This document shows positions 1-21,498 of a stretch of DNA of 64,000 nt, piece after piece (position 1 is the first letter of the stretch; each line of letters begins with the position of its first letter). This DNA is from Panulirus ornatus (Eukaryota; Arthropoda; Malacostraca; Decapoda; Palinuridae). The stretch is from positions 15,682,501 to 15,746,500 of the forward strand of contig NC_092240.1 of assembly GCF_036320965.1 (NCBI RefSeq), written 5' to 3'. The notes beneath the pieces are model-generated. The model worked only from the letters and a program-made list of their open reading frames with translations, was not told the DNA's origin and did no database searches. The translations under genes were made by a program, and so were the position numbers.

Positions 1-65
1 ACATATACATACCAACATATACACATATACATACACAGACATATATACACATGTACATATTCATA
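1..65 (-). repeat. LINE long-3'-UTR fragment (diverged)
   Basis: This CA/TA-rich stretch with a TACACATGTACAT core runs into a 'tcatac...cattccc...gccacccc' section. It parallels the 3'-UTR module seen complete near 42904-43010 and 60900-61010. It is read as a diverged piece of the same LINE 3' UTR in minus orientation, cut by the window edge. Confidence 0.55.
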
Positions 66-171
66 CTTACCCACCTCCAATCCATTCCCGGTGCCACCCC
101 ACCCCACAGGAAACAGATTTGCTGTTTCCTGTGGGTGGGGTGGCACCGGGAATGGATCAGAGGTGGGCAAG
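66..171. repeat. Long foldback hairpin, arms about 50 bp
   Basis: The left arm (66-116) and right arm (122-171) are almost perfect reverse complements around a 5-base centre (atttg). Both contain the CATTCCCGGTGCCACC segment or its complement. There are only a few mismatches, toward the outer ends, plus one single-base difference in a C/G run. The left arm continues the LINE 3'-UTR-like sequence. The structure may be a foldback formed during insertion or repair, or an assembly/read foldback. Confidence 0.85.
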
Positions 172-3100
172 TTGAAAGCAAGGAAGAAATAATCACCTTA
201 TCACTTTAAGGGCCATGGGTGATGTACAAAAGACCACCGAGGGACAAACTAATCATGACATGTGTTCTTAATTTTTCCACCTGAAGTTGAAAGAATCAAT
301 GGCTCCCTTACTTACTAGAGGAATTTATCACTCATTACTTTAATCTGTTAGAGTGTTAGCACACTCTAATAGCCACATCCCACTTTCTGTGTAAACAGAA
401 AAGATTTTATGAGACTGATGGAATAACAACCAACTACCTTATCTAGACATTCAAAGAGAACTTTAAAGGTAATCTTAAATAATATGAAAGGAAAACTCAA
501 TCTCCAACTACAGTAAAGTTAAGTGAAAAGGAAAAGCATGCACAGGGGTTGCTGGGTGCTGTGAAAAAAGTGGTACTCCATAAAGATGTACCTGCCTTGC
601 TATCAAGCCAAGTTTAAACGCCTGGGACAGTCCAAATTGTTCTCAATCCTTTCTCGAAATATCACACTCTATCAATTTTCTACTCTCTATGAAAGAATCT
701 TTTCCATATCTGGAACATCCTGGTAGGCTTAAAAAATAGCATTTTGCCAATGTTAATCCCAACTTAACTATGTATCTCTTACATTAAAAGCTGCAGTTAT
801 ATCCAAAGGGCTGTGGAAAATTCTACTATTGTCAAACCTACTACATTTGTAGTTGGCAGTTAAAAGGAGCGTAAGCAGTATCGTCACTTTCTAAATGTTG
901 GAACGAAAGAAACCAAGCACGGATTTTTTTCCTACATAATTCAATCATCTGTTCCTGATGCTACTATGCTCAGGCAAAAAAAAGGTAAGCACCAATGAAT
1001 TTCATGTTCCCTATTACATGAAAGCTTTCAAATGGACATCATAACTTATCTAAAGTACAAGTAAATGTTCTACCATTCCCTCACCTAATCCAAGGTAAGT
1101 CATACCTGGTTATTTCCTGTGATCTCTGTTAATTCTAAACATAACTAACAATCAAGAATAATTGCGGTTAAAAAACAAGCAATACAGTAGTGCCCCTAGA
1201 ATCAAGAAGTAACCTACTCTATGTAGTTTAACCCCTTAATTCTCCTAGACAGGCAAATACAAAAGTCGGGCAACTCCACTTGATACATATTTACACATCA
1301 AGTTTCGTATGGATGGTCGCCGTGGTGCCAACGCACAAAAATTTCTCCCAACAGTCAGTTATTCTCAAGCTATGCCAATGACAGTCAACAAAGTTCATTA
1401 TCATGAGTTTCTTGGAAATCTAATGAATTTCAGCTAAATCTAGAATGCTAGGCTGATTATGATCCTGATTTACCTGACAGTGATGATGTCTTCACTTACT
1501 GTGGAGACTGATTTTAAGGAACAAATATTTTGAGCAACAATAAGGCAGAAGGTGTTTATAGTAAAAGTGTTGCCAGTGCCCACCAGCCTTTAACAATACT
1601 GTACCTAACTGACATGGGTAGTAATTTCAGAAACTTTAATAATTATGCTATTATGAAAAATCATCAATCAGTTATAATGTTTATAATTAGTCAATTATAA
1701 TGTTCATTACTAAAAAAAGATTTATAAAAAAGAAAAAACAATTATAATCAGTAATCAATCTTTCAGCATGTAAAATAAGCATTAAAACGTATAGTGGCAA
1801 CTCACTTGGCACTTTAGTCTTATGCCTATTTTCTGCACATTCTACAAAACTTTCAAACAATATCTGAGTGAAATCAGTATACAAAATACATTTCCTTTAT
1901 AAGAATACTGCAATCCCATCACCAGAATTTTCAAAGAGGGTTTCAATTTCATTTCCGAGATGGACTTTGGGAGGAATGTAAACATATATATTGTCATTTA
2001 TACACAGTAAAAAATGGAATACCATGTCTTATGGGATTTTTCTAATGTATCAATTATGTTTGGAAGTTCAGTGGTCTGTCCAGGCCAGCAGCAATACAAT
2101 CCAAAGAAAAATGAAGACTTCTCAGTGACATATGAGGGTTCATTCAAATCTCTCAAAGTTCTGGTGATGGATCTGAGCTGTATCTTTGAATATGTAAGGT
2201 TGATGTGAATTTATGAGGTTTACTGCATTTTCTAAACAACCCAAAACATTCAAATTCAAGGGATTGGAAAGAACACCAAACTCCATGGTTAAGGGGTTAA
2301 TGAGACATGTTCATTTACTAAACTAACACCACAAAGAGGAAACCTTATTTGACATAAAACCTGCATTTCATACGATTATCACCAATATGTTATCAAATAA
2401 ATGTACATCCATAAAATGGGCTGGGTAAGGGTATACAATTAATGTGTAATATAAGAACAAGTGTCCATTCACGCCACTGATTTATCATGGCATTCATTGA
2501 CAACTTACTTGAAACTATAACTAGTATGTTAGCAAGTATCATAATACAAGGAATATATAATTTGATATGTTATTTGACAGTTTAAGTCAAAGATGCAGTA
2601 CTAGCTCCTTACTTTAAGCTCCTTTGGCTATTTTGTTTGATAATCCCAAATATCCCCTCTCCTCCAAGCCAAACCCTTCCTTCTTAAACTTCAACTATAA
2701 CATCAAAGACCAATGGCAGTGATTCCTTTAGTCAAGACAATTATTCCTACAACTGCAATCTTTTTTCTCCAGTAATAACATTATGCACCTGAACTTTACC
2801 TTCTGTCTCACGTGTAACTGACATCTTAACTAAAAATCAACAAGAGATAATATGCTAAGAATCTCCTTGGCAAACGTAAATAACATGCTAGGTCTACATA
2901 TTTAATAAGTATTATCCACTAATCATGCATCAATGTACTTATTACGGGCAGGCAGAAAAACATTCTTTTCATTCCTGCCAGCCAACGAAAATCAATAAAG
3001 ATAAAGAAAAATTAGTAGCAAGGAGATGTCATTGTACTGAAGTTTTTGTATACAGTTCACGAAATTAATGTCGATGACATTATATAGAGAACAATAACAC

Positions 3101-3949
3101 TTTCAAACAAATCCAGAACTAGTCTAGTTTCTTTTCATCAAATACCTTCCTAGTGATCCTTCTGTGCAAAATCTAAATTCACTTAGTTGTCAGAGACACG
3201 GAGGAGGCCAAGTGCACATGATGCCAGCAACCCAAGATGATGCCAGGCAACTGACAACCAGTTGCATGGTCCATGACTTTACTTAAGCCTTCAAAATTAC
3301 ACTTCCTACAAGACGGGATGGTCTCGGTGCCATCATATTATGCAAAACATTATCTTCTTTCGAAATCCTCCAAATATCATAATTCACTAAATGCACGAGT
3401 GACAGCTGATAAATCTAAACGAGATGAATAGCAAATCGTCCATCCATCCATCAACATGTACCTTCCTATCACTATTACTCCTTTATTCAAAAGATAAGCA
3501 TCGGTTTCGTCTGATATTTCTTTAATAATGGCCTGTCTGTGTCATCTTACATTAGTGTGAACGATGAACAAGGTGTAATACAGGAGAAATAAATGTGTAA
3601 TTGTACCTTACCTCACGTGCTAGCAGAAGACACCGTTGAGGGCGGCATGGCTCTCTAGTATACACAAACTCTTCAATAAATTTCTTAATTATTCATTTCC
3701 CGTATAGCTTCAACTATATTCAAATAAATAAAGAAAAAAAATTAATTTCTTATCCTACATCCTAAGCAGTGTATCAATGACGATTCTTTTGAGAATTTAC
3801 AGTGACACAATATAGTTCTATCCATTTTTCCGATTTCTGTTTGGAAATTAGATATCAAGTTGCCCGATACCGAGACAATATTATGTTATTTAGTTATTTA
3901 TGAATATAATAAAACGAATATAACAAAATGAATAGTTCAGATTCTGGCA
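172..3949. other. Unassigned AT-rich region
   Basis: No convincing coding exon was recognised on either strand; open frames here are short and composed of AT-rich sequence. On the minus strand around 3600-3660 there is a short CG-containing patch with a splice-donor-like CACGTGAG|GTAAGG. It could be a noncoding first exon of a divergent gene, but nothing downstream supports this. Confidence 0.5.
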
Positions 3950-4162
3950 AAATAACAATTGGGAAAACATAAACAGACGTCATTATTGGAACGCTGGTCA
4001 TTGCAGCGGTCACGTACCGGCCGTGGATGAGTCATATTTTGAGTCTTATTTGCCGTGTTTAGCCTCCCCTCGCGGCCACCAGCTTAGCCTCCAGGCAAGG
4101 GCGAGACTCCCAAAGACTCACAGTGACTGAGGAGGAGCGACGTGGGCGGCTTTACTGCGAAA
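3950..4162 (+). promoter_or_regulatory. Probable promoter / 5' UTR of UBE2V homologue
   Basis: This block is distinctly richer in CpG than its surroundings and lies directly upstream of the UBE2V start codon. It holds a CRE-like GACGTCAT at about 3976 and an AP-1/MARE-type TGAGTCA at 4028-4034. An AAAATGGCGGC at 4160-4170 matches the YY1 consensus and overlaps the start codon, an arrangement known from many TATA-less housekeeping promoters. No TATA box was seen close by. The transcription start is not determined. Confidence 0.55.
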
Positions 4163-14499
<10,337 letters not shown>

Positions 14500-14756
14500 C
14501 TGTCCAGTGTACCTTACTACACCACCACTTCCACTACCACCATCGCCATCACTCTTCTCTCATGGGAGGGATGCAGCACTTTGGTGGCATCTTTGCTACC
14601 TGCAAGGTGCTACCTATACAGAGGGTTCCATGCACCAGTGACCTCAATGAGAAATAGGCATCATGACATTCTTTTTCTGCCCTGGGCTAAGGGTAGAGAA
14701 GACAAATGCCCATGTCTCAAAGTAGATAGTCCCTGTTGGAAATTCTAAATGCATGA

Positions 14757-14762
14757 AATAAA
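14757..14762 (+). terminator. Candidate polyadenylation signal of UBE2V
   Basis: AATAAA lies 258 bp after the UBE2V stop codon, the first canonical signal downstream. Another AATAAA at 17715-17720 could serve a longer 3' UTR. Confidence 0.55.
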
Positions 14763-17700
14763 GCAAGTAATTTTTAATGAAATTTGCAGTCATCTCATTA
14801 TGTCCTTCTGAGACTGACCAATAAGACCGACACTGACTTAGCATCTCCAGACCATCCTTACCCCAGCTGCAATCATCTTGTTTGTTCTGTTAAATGTGGA
14901 GTGAATATTCAGCTGCTTCTCATGTGAAATGCTCACTCACTTGTACATGAAAGGTAGTCTTTACACAAGTGCAAAATTTTTGTTTCCAGACTTTCATTCA
15001 GAGACTGCTTTGTGCACAAAGTGTTCAGATGTGTTGTAGTTAGTTTGAGACTGTCAGTTTATCAACAAAATTATATTCTATCCAACACATTGGCTCACTT
15101 AGAATGACTTTTAATTATGTAACAGATGAAGCTGGATTCACTGCAGATAACCATCTAATTAATGAGCAGCTCATTAGTAGAATAGTTCCATTATGCTTCT
15201 GACTGGACTTCTGTTTGATTGCCCAAGAATGTTCCCTTTTATATTTTCATAGATTAATGCTTAAAACTGAAGAGTTCACAATAAGTTTTCCTACATGTCT
15301 CCAAAAGTATGAATAACTTACAGTTTTTGCATATTTGTTAATTCAGGCGTAAAAGTCTAAAAATAGCTTTGATATGGCCATTTGATTTGAAGTTCAACTT
15401 AAGGGTCAAATATGTGGTTTGAAATCCTCTGAGACATCTTTTTTAGATTATTTATATTTGAAATTTTATTTGTATTCTTAAATTAGTATTTCAGTATTAT
15501 CTATGAAATGAGGAGGGTAAGAAGCATAAGCTAGGATATTTTGCCTGAAGGCTCTGGTATCTGTTCCTGATGTCACCTTGCTTATGAGGGAAGTATGTTA
15601 GTGAACAAGTATGGAAAAGGTTAATAGTGTTGGTAGATTTACTGTTCTTTAGAACTGAGAATATACCAAATGTGAATTCTTCCATGTAAAAATGGCCTCA
15701 ATAGGCAAAAATAGGTCTGGAGTTTTAACATTTCAGTAAGTGTGTGAATCCTGATGATGTATGATGAGAAAATTGCTAACCTGTTTTTCTCCCAGTTGGC
15801 TTTGCTTCATTTTCTCTCTTTTCTGTCAAGGGAGTGTCAGTTTCATAAAACTTTCATGAAGGATATATCCAGTATGTGCAAAAAATATGAGTTTGGAGAT
15901 ATAATATTTGTGTTCATGAAATTTTAATTTTTAGGTGTAATATGTACAGACATGTTTCATTTGTTTTTCTAAGTATCCAGATGGTTCGTATTCAATAATA
16001 TGTGAACACTTAAAAAAGCAGTGTTAATTGTTTTTAGTTTTAAATGATATTGCTTCATTATTGTGTGGTGGTAGTCATATTCATTTTTAAAAAGTAGTCT
16101 TTTCTTCTTTATATTTTTGTGGCTTTACCTAACAGATTAAGTTACCTGAACACAAACTAAATTCAGGTTGTAATTAATTACTGTTACCTCTTTTACACTG
16201 CACAGCATTCGTATGACAAGTGTATTGTGCAGGTTGTAATGTTAATGATTTAATGACATATTAGTTATTCAAAACATTTTTTTTAAAAAGGAGCTTTTTA
16301 TATTAATTTACTCATTGTTAAGTTTGACTCCCTTTTTCCTTTCATATGTTTTTTGCCATTCTTTAATGGCAGCATATATATTTTTTTCATACTTGGCAGA
16401 TTTTGTAGAGGGATTCCATGTTGTATAGTATGATTTGAGCGACCACAACCTTTTGGTTCATTTTTCTCTATTAGATAGTATTAGTCTTTTCAACCCCACA
16501 CCCAAAGTAGAAAATCAGTTTAGAGAGAAGAGCTTGATTTTTGCTTTAAAGCATATGACATGTACAGTCAGAATGAGGATGGTTAGGGATAGCTTACTAC
16601 TGAATGTGTTTATCTCATTAGGTCAGTCATTGAAGGACAGTTTAAGGTGATAGGTAGTGCTTTATTCAAAACCATTTGTTTCGTCCATTTACCATTTCAA
16701 GCAGAGAACTGCACTGGTTCCAGACAAGGGCATCAGTCTCCTGAATACCACTGTACCACAAAGCAGAAATTTGTCTGATTTGTCAAAATTTGTTTTGACA
16801 TGATACAGAGGCCTTGGTTATGAATTAAAGCATGTGATCTGATTCAAAAGGGTACCATAAACCTGATCATATCATGCCTAGCATGGTAGCCTGAAAATTG
16901 CTTAATAGAATGTGAAATTGAATCACTTAGGCTAGTAAAATGCTCATTGTTAATGAATATCACACTGTTGTAATGAAGACATGTCCATATCACTCGATAT
17001 CATCAGTCCTATGATTTCTGAACCAAGGTTAAGGAATTGTTTGATAATTTCATGTGGGTCAGTAGTTTTAAGAACTACTGCTTCTCTTGTTACTGTAGTT
17101 GATATATTGTGGCATTCTTCTCAAAGATATTAGGGTATTGTATTTGTAGCCTTGAGTTATTTCTTCTTTAGAAGAAAGGTAAAATTTAGGTATTAGCTCA
17201 GGGTTTGGTTATGGGTTTTACCAAGTTTTATACAATTTCTTGATTACTTTATTATTTGTTGGATATCCAAAAAAGGGTTAGGGTGAGATTTAGCAGCATG
17301 TTGCATTCATGTATATGACCCAGTAATGGAGCCAAACTAGGAAATATACTGCTTTAATGTACACACAAGGGTTTACTGTGTTCATTCATCTCAACATACC
17401 GCGTCCATGGTTACTCCTCCTATGATCCTGTTTGGAGAAGTAAATTATAGCAACAGATGCTGTAGGCGAGAAGCATGTAATCAATGGTGCAGAGTCCATG
17501 TGACTGCTTTATGTTTACCAGCTATTGCAGATTACCATCACATCTCGCTTTCCCCGTGGGTCTTGTTGTTTTCACGTACACAAAATATGAGCTCACGCAC
17601 ATGCACGCAAACACACACACATACATACATAGTATTGTAATTTTTATTACCCTTAACCTATCCATGATTGTTGTATAATGGGAACATGTGATACCTTTAG

Positions 17701-18230
17701 TTTTTGGAGCATTAAATAAAGAAACCTATTATACTGAAAGAAATGTGAAACTCAAAAATGTATACTCAAAGTGGTACGCACTCATGGGTTAGATATATAT
17801 TATAGTCATCAGTGAATTTACCATACTCCATCTCTCTTGTGTCTTTGTGGGGGTTTTATTTATTAAATAAAAGTTCTATTCCCACCATTTCTGGACCCAT
17901 CCATCCACAGGGCTTGTTTGCCTCAGGCCAGCAAGCATTTTAACTTTCATCACTATTCAGCAAGTGCATTGTTAGGGGGCAGCATTAGTGTAGTGTGATA
18001 CATCTTTTAGAATCCGTAGAATACAGTTAACTTTTTTTTTTATCTTGATACTGCAGTTTTCCTCCATTTTCTTCTTCCTACATCATTAAAAGCTTGTCTG
18101 GCCCCTGCCCGAAATTCTGTTCTAAGGCACTGTATTGAATTGAACTGTGAAAAATAAAGATAATAAAAGTTTCTACTCCAGATATGTAGTGTTTTGACTC
18201 TTGTTGCTTATAGAAGCTGAGTACACAGTT
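14763..18230. other. Unassigned region downstream of UBE2V
   Basis: AT-rich sequence with no recognisable exon on either strand. Part may be alternative 3' UTR of UBE2V, given the second AATAAA at 17715. A short (CA)n/(CATA)n run lies at about 17608-17630. Confidence 0.5.
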
Positions 18231-18266
18231 TATATTTATATATATATATATAGAGAGAGAGAGAGA
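18231..18266. repeat. (TA)n(GA)n microsatellite
   Basis: A short TA run passes into a GA run and borders the left end of duplicated block copy 1. The same TA-then-GA arrangement, but longer, borders copy 2 at 27962-28075. Confidence 0.9.
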
Positions 18267-20664
18267 ACTAGAAGAGAGAATACTGTGAACAGCATTCGTT
18301 GAAGGAAGCGCCAACGTCCTAACTTAAATGATGCCCGGAGCCATCTTACACCATCCGTGTCAGTAGGAAGTAACAGCAACCGCCCAAGTTAATATTACCA
18401 TCCTTACTGCCTCTAAGACGGCCTTTTGTCCGTGTCTGACGAACCCAAGTCATTACAAGGCGGTATGTTTCAGGAAAGCAATAATACCTCATGATTAGAA
18501 ACGCGTTACTGTGTAAGGATGAATGAGTGCAGTGCCTTTCAACATTATCAACAGCTTCTCCTTACGTCTATAGGTTTCAAGATGGCATTGTGAAAATATG
18601 ATCAAACGTTGAAGAACACAACGGGATTTGATTTCCATACACACAGAGCAAAACTATGAAATTCATCCACCAAAGATTGAAACTATATGGAGACAACGTT
18701 ACGTAAACAGGTCTAGTTTTGGTGCGATGCCTCCGAAAACGGAGAGGTTTTGTGATGCTTTGGACCAGCAGCGACCCGGGTATACGAGGAAGTCTTTTAC
18801 GAATGATAATATATTCCGCATCAAAGGAATGATTAAGTGGAGACGACGCATTCAACTTATGCTGCAAAGGTCATTCATCCATAGGTAACGTTCAGTGAGC
18901 AGTTTGAGGACCAAGTCAACGCACAGATTGATCATTTCACACGGACCCAGATCTCTTTTCCACAGTTTGGCGTGTTTGATAAAGATTCGTCTTCTACTCT
19001 CCAGTTCACAAATTCTTCATAAAGCTGAGAGGAATATTATTCTGGGGCCATTTGGGATTAGAGATTTATGTTTTCTGCCAAGACGCTTAGAATATGTAGA
19101 GTTTTGATATGAGAACAATCTTGGTTGCTGCATGATAACGTGATGCCATGGCCTCATCCCCCGAGCAGGAGTTGCTGCACTGTGACCACTACCGTGCAGC
19201 CTTGACCTTTACCCTGTAACGTTCGTCTCCCTGAACCCTTAAGGAAGCACCTGCGCAGATTTTCTTTCCATGTCGCTGCAGAATCCGGCAACGAAGATTA
19301 GAATTGTGAAGGTCATGTTTATAAGATGAATTATTGCTCGAGGTGATATATCCCTCATTTGGTGTGGATCATTCTTATGATGATTGATTATCATCATCAG
19401 TAATTAATTAAATCCTGATATCAAACGTACACCGCACTGTGTGTTTCCAGTAAATGTTTTTTCCATTATAAGAATATGTGCTTTTATCCTAAAGGAAAGG
19501 TCGATCGCTTATCTCAAAAAACGGGTGATCATGACGCCGACGGCTGGAGCATTAGGGCGTGGACGGTGGTGCTTGCAGTGGTGGTGGGCGTGTGTGGGAT
19601 CGTTGGCGCCGAAGTGCGTGTGAGCGGCGGCCTGGTGAGAGGCGTGGTCAAGAAGAGCAGGAGTGGGCGGGACTACCACGCCTTCCACGCCATACCATAC
19701 GCCAAGCCGCCCGTGACAAGAACAGGTTCATGGTAAGGTCTAAATGAATGTTGGTATGGTAACGACACCCATGACATTAATGATAATGATCATCGTCATG
19801 ATAGTGAAACTATTAAGCAGTTTGATAATCAAATGTGAAGGATTGGATTGCTTGCAAGCCCGCAGTGCATCCACAAAACACTCAGAATAATCATTGGTTG
19901 AATAAGAAACGAAACATTTTCAATACAATCCCACCTAAACGTGCTTGGCCAAACCAGTCTTTGTAGAAGCACTAACCCCAGCACACCTAAATACCCCATA
20001 ACCATTCAATAATCTTAAACGCAGGGATGAAAAGCTCACTCCTTCTTCATACTTCACAACCTATCTTCCCAGATCACCCACCTCTACGAACTACTCCACT
20101 AAACAGTCGTCCCTCCTCGCCCAAACCCAACTCCACTATATAAAAACCATGTTACCAGACATGTATGAGTCACATTTCAGTCTGCGCTCTGAACAAAACC
20201 GCACGTCTCTAACACGACAAACATGGACTCGGCGTGTCGTAAAGCTCCTTACGCGCAGGATGCAACCTACCCACGAAAACAGTGACCACCTATACCTCTG
20301 GTACCTGTATTCACACCACCAGGACAAACACACACCTCATTGTGGTTCACCTGTGATTATGCCCGGTGGAATTATTGGCTTACTGGAGTGAGCGGGAGCC
20401 CCTAAAAGGGATCCTGGGGCAGAAGTATACATACATTACTCAAAATATACATACTTATATATTGGAAAGGATCACAATTTTGCGCGTGATCAAGATATTC
20501 CTATGAGTCCATGGGGAAAATGAAACACGATAAGTTTTCCAAGTGCACTTTCGTGTAATAATCACATCATCAGGGTAGACACTAGAGAGAAATATAAGTC
20601 AGTTGATATACATCGAAGAGACGAAGCTAGGATGCCATTTGGTAAATATGCGATTTTCCAAGAC
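18267..20664 (+). repeat. Large direct duplication, copy 1 (degraded)
   Basis: About 2.4 kb starting at ACTAGAAGAGAGAATACTG and ending at TTTTCCAAGAC, nearly identical to 28076-30480 about 9.8 kb downstream. The copies differ mainly by scattered 1-3 base insertions and deletions, often in homopolymers. Both copies are bounded left by (TA)n(GA)n and right by (TA)n. This copy carries a broken version of esterase exon 1. It may be a genuine duplication or a falsely retained second haplotype or unpolished contig piece; the indel spectrum and microsatellite borders favour the latter. Confidence 0.9.
19531..19732 (+). pseudogene. Frame-broken copy of esterase exon 1
   Basis: It matches exon 1 of the esterase gene (29345-29545), including the start codon and the GTAAGG donor. 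It has a net 2-base insertion in GGAGCATTAGGGCG (intact copy: GGAGCATGGGCG) and a 1-base deletion in CCCGTGACAAG (intact: CCCGTGGACAAG). The signal-peptide frame is therefore lost after about six codons. No second copy of exon 2 follows it. It is a pseudo-exon or an assembly artefact. Confidence 0.85.
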
Positions 20665-20730
20665 TATATATATATATATATAAATATAATATATATATAA
20701 ATATTATATATATATTATATATATATATAA
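20665..20730. repeat. (TA)n tract, interrupted
   Basis: Imperfect TA run marking the right border of duplication copy 1 and the start of the next element. Confidence 0.9.
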
Positions 20731-20895
20731 TTTTTTTTTTTTTTAATTTTCCAAAAGAAGGAACAGAGAAGGGGGCCAGGTGAGGATATTCCCTCAAAGG
20801 CCCCATCCTCTGTTCTTAAACGCTACCTCGCTATCGCGGGAAATGGCGAATAGTATGAAAAAAAAAAAAAAAAAAAAAAACAAAAAAAAAAAAAA
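20731..20895 (+). mobile_element. Short non-autonomous LINE derivative, 5'-truncated
   Basis: A T-run is followed by AATTTTCCAAAAGAAGGAAC, GGGGGCCAGGTGAGGATATT, then the tail CGCTACCTCGCTATCGCGGG and a long A-run. This is the right-hand part of the roughly 240-bp element found complete at 24897-25147. The left part with the GGGGATAGGGG start is missing. Confidence 0.85.
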
Positions 20896-20982
20896 ATATA
20901 TATATATATTATATATATATATATATTATATATATAATATATATATATAAATATAATATATATATAATATATATATATATTA

Positions 20983-21000
<18 letters not shown>
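20896..21000. repeat. (TA)n tract, interrupted
   Basis: Imperfect TA run separating two elements in opposite orientation. Confidence 0.9.
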
Positions 21001-21013
<13 letters not shown>

Positions 21014-21122
21014 ATACTTTGTCGCTGTCTCCCGCGTTTGCAAGGTAACGCAAGGAAACAGACGAAAGAAATGACCCAACCCACCCACATACACATGTAT
21101 ATACACAAATGCCCACACACGC

Positions 21123-21124
<2 letters not shown>
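21014..21124 (-). mobile_element. LINE 3'-end fragment
   Basis: Only the terminal 3' UTR is present (minus strand): the CTCGC...GCGGG tail hairpin region, the CCTTGCG segment and the CATGTGTATG-type stretch. TA tracts flank both sides. It is a severely 5'-truncated insertion. Confidence 0.8.
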
Positions 21125-21173
<49 letters not shown>

Positions 21174-21185
21174 TATATATTATTC
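21125..21185. repeat. (TA)n tract
   Basis: Nearly pure TA dinucleotide run between two minus-strand elements. Confidence 0.9.
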
Positions 21186-21422
21186 TTTTTCTTTCAAACT
21201 ATTCGCCATTTCCCGCATTAGCAAGGTAGCGTTAAGAACAGAGGACTGGGCCTTTGAGGGAATACCCTCACCTGGCCCAATTCTCTGTTCCTTCTTTTGG
21301 AAAAAAAAAAGAAAAAAAAACCGAGAGGGGAGGATTTCCAGCCCCCCGCTCCCTCCCCTTTTAGTCGCCTTCTACGACACGCAGGGAATACGTGGGAAGT
21401 ATTCTTAATCCCCTATCCCCAG

Positions 21423-21425
<3 letters not shown>
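21186..21425 (-). mobile_element. Short non-autonomous LINE derivative, full-length
   Basis: Minus-strand copy of the roughly 240-bp element. It has the CCCTGGGGATAGGGG 5' end at 21425, the GGAGCGGGGGGCTGG segment, a poly-T/A-rich middle, and the tail with CGCTACCTTGCTAATGCGGG at its 3' side. Its 5' end directly abuts a (TA)n tract. Confidence 0.85.

Positions 21426-21480
<55 letters not shown>
21426..21480. repeat. (TA)n tract
   Basis: Pure TA run between the 5' end of a non-autonomous element and the 3' end of LINE copy A. Confidence 0.95.

Positions 21481-21498
<18 letters not shown>

Noticed and set aside
1452..1512. Acidic peptide ADYDPDLPDSDD on the plus strand
   Set aside because: Too short, no flanking splice sites, and no continuation that would support a gene or transposase.
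3600..3660. Divergent first coding exon on the minus strand (ATGCCGCCCTCAACGG...)
   Set aside because: The frame hits TGA before the GTAAGG donor and no downstream exons were recognised; at most a noncoding exon.
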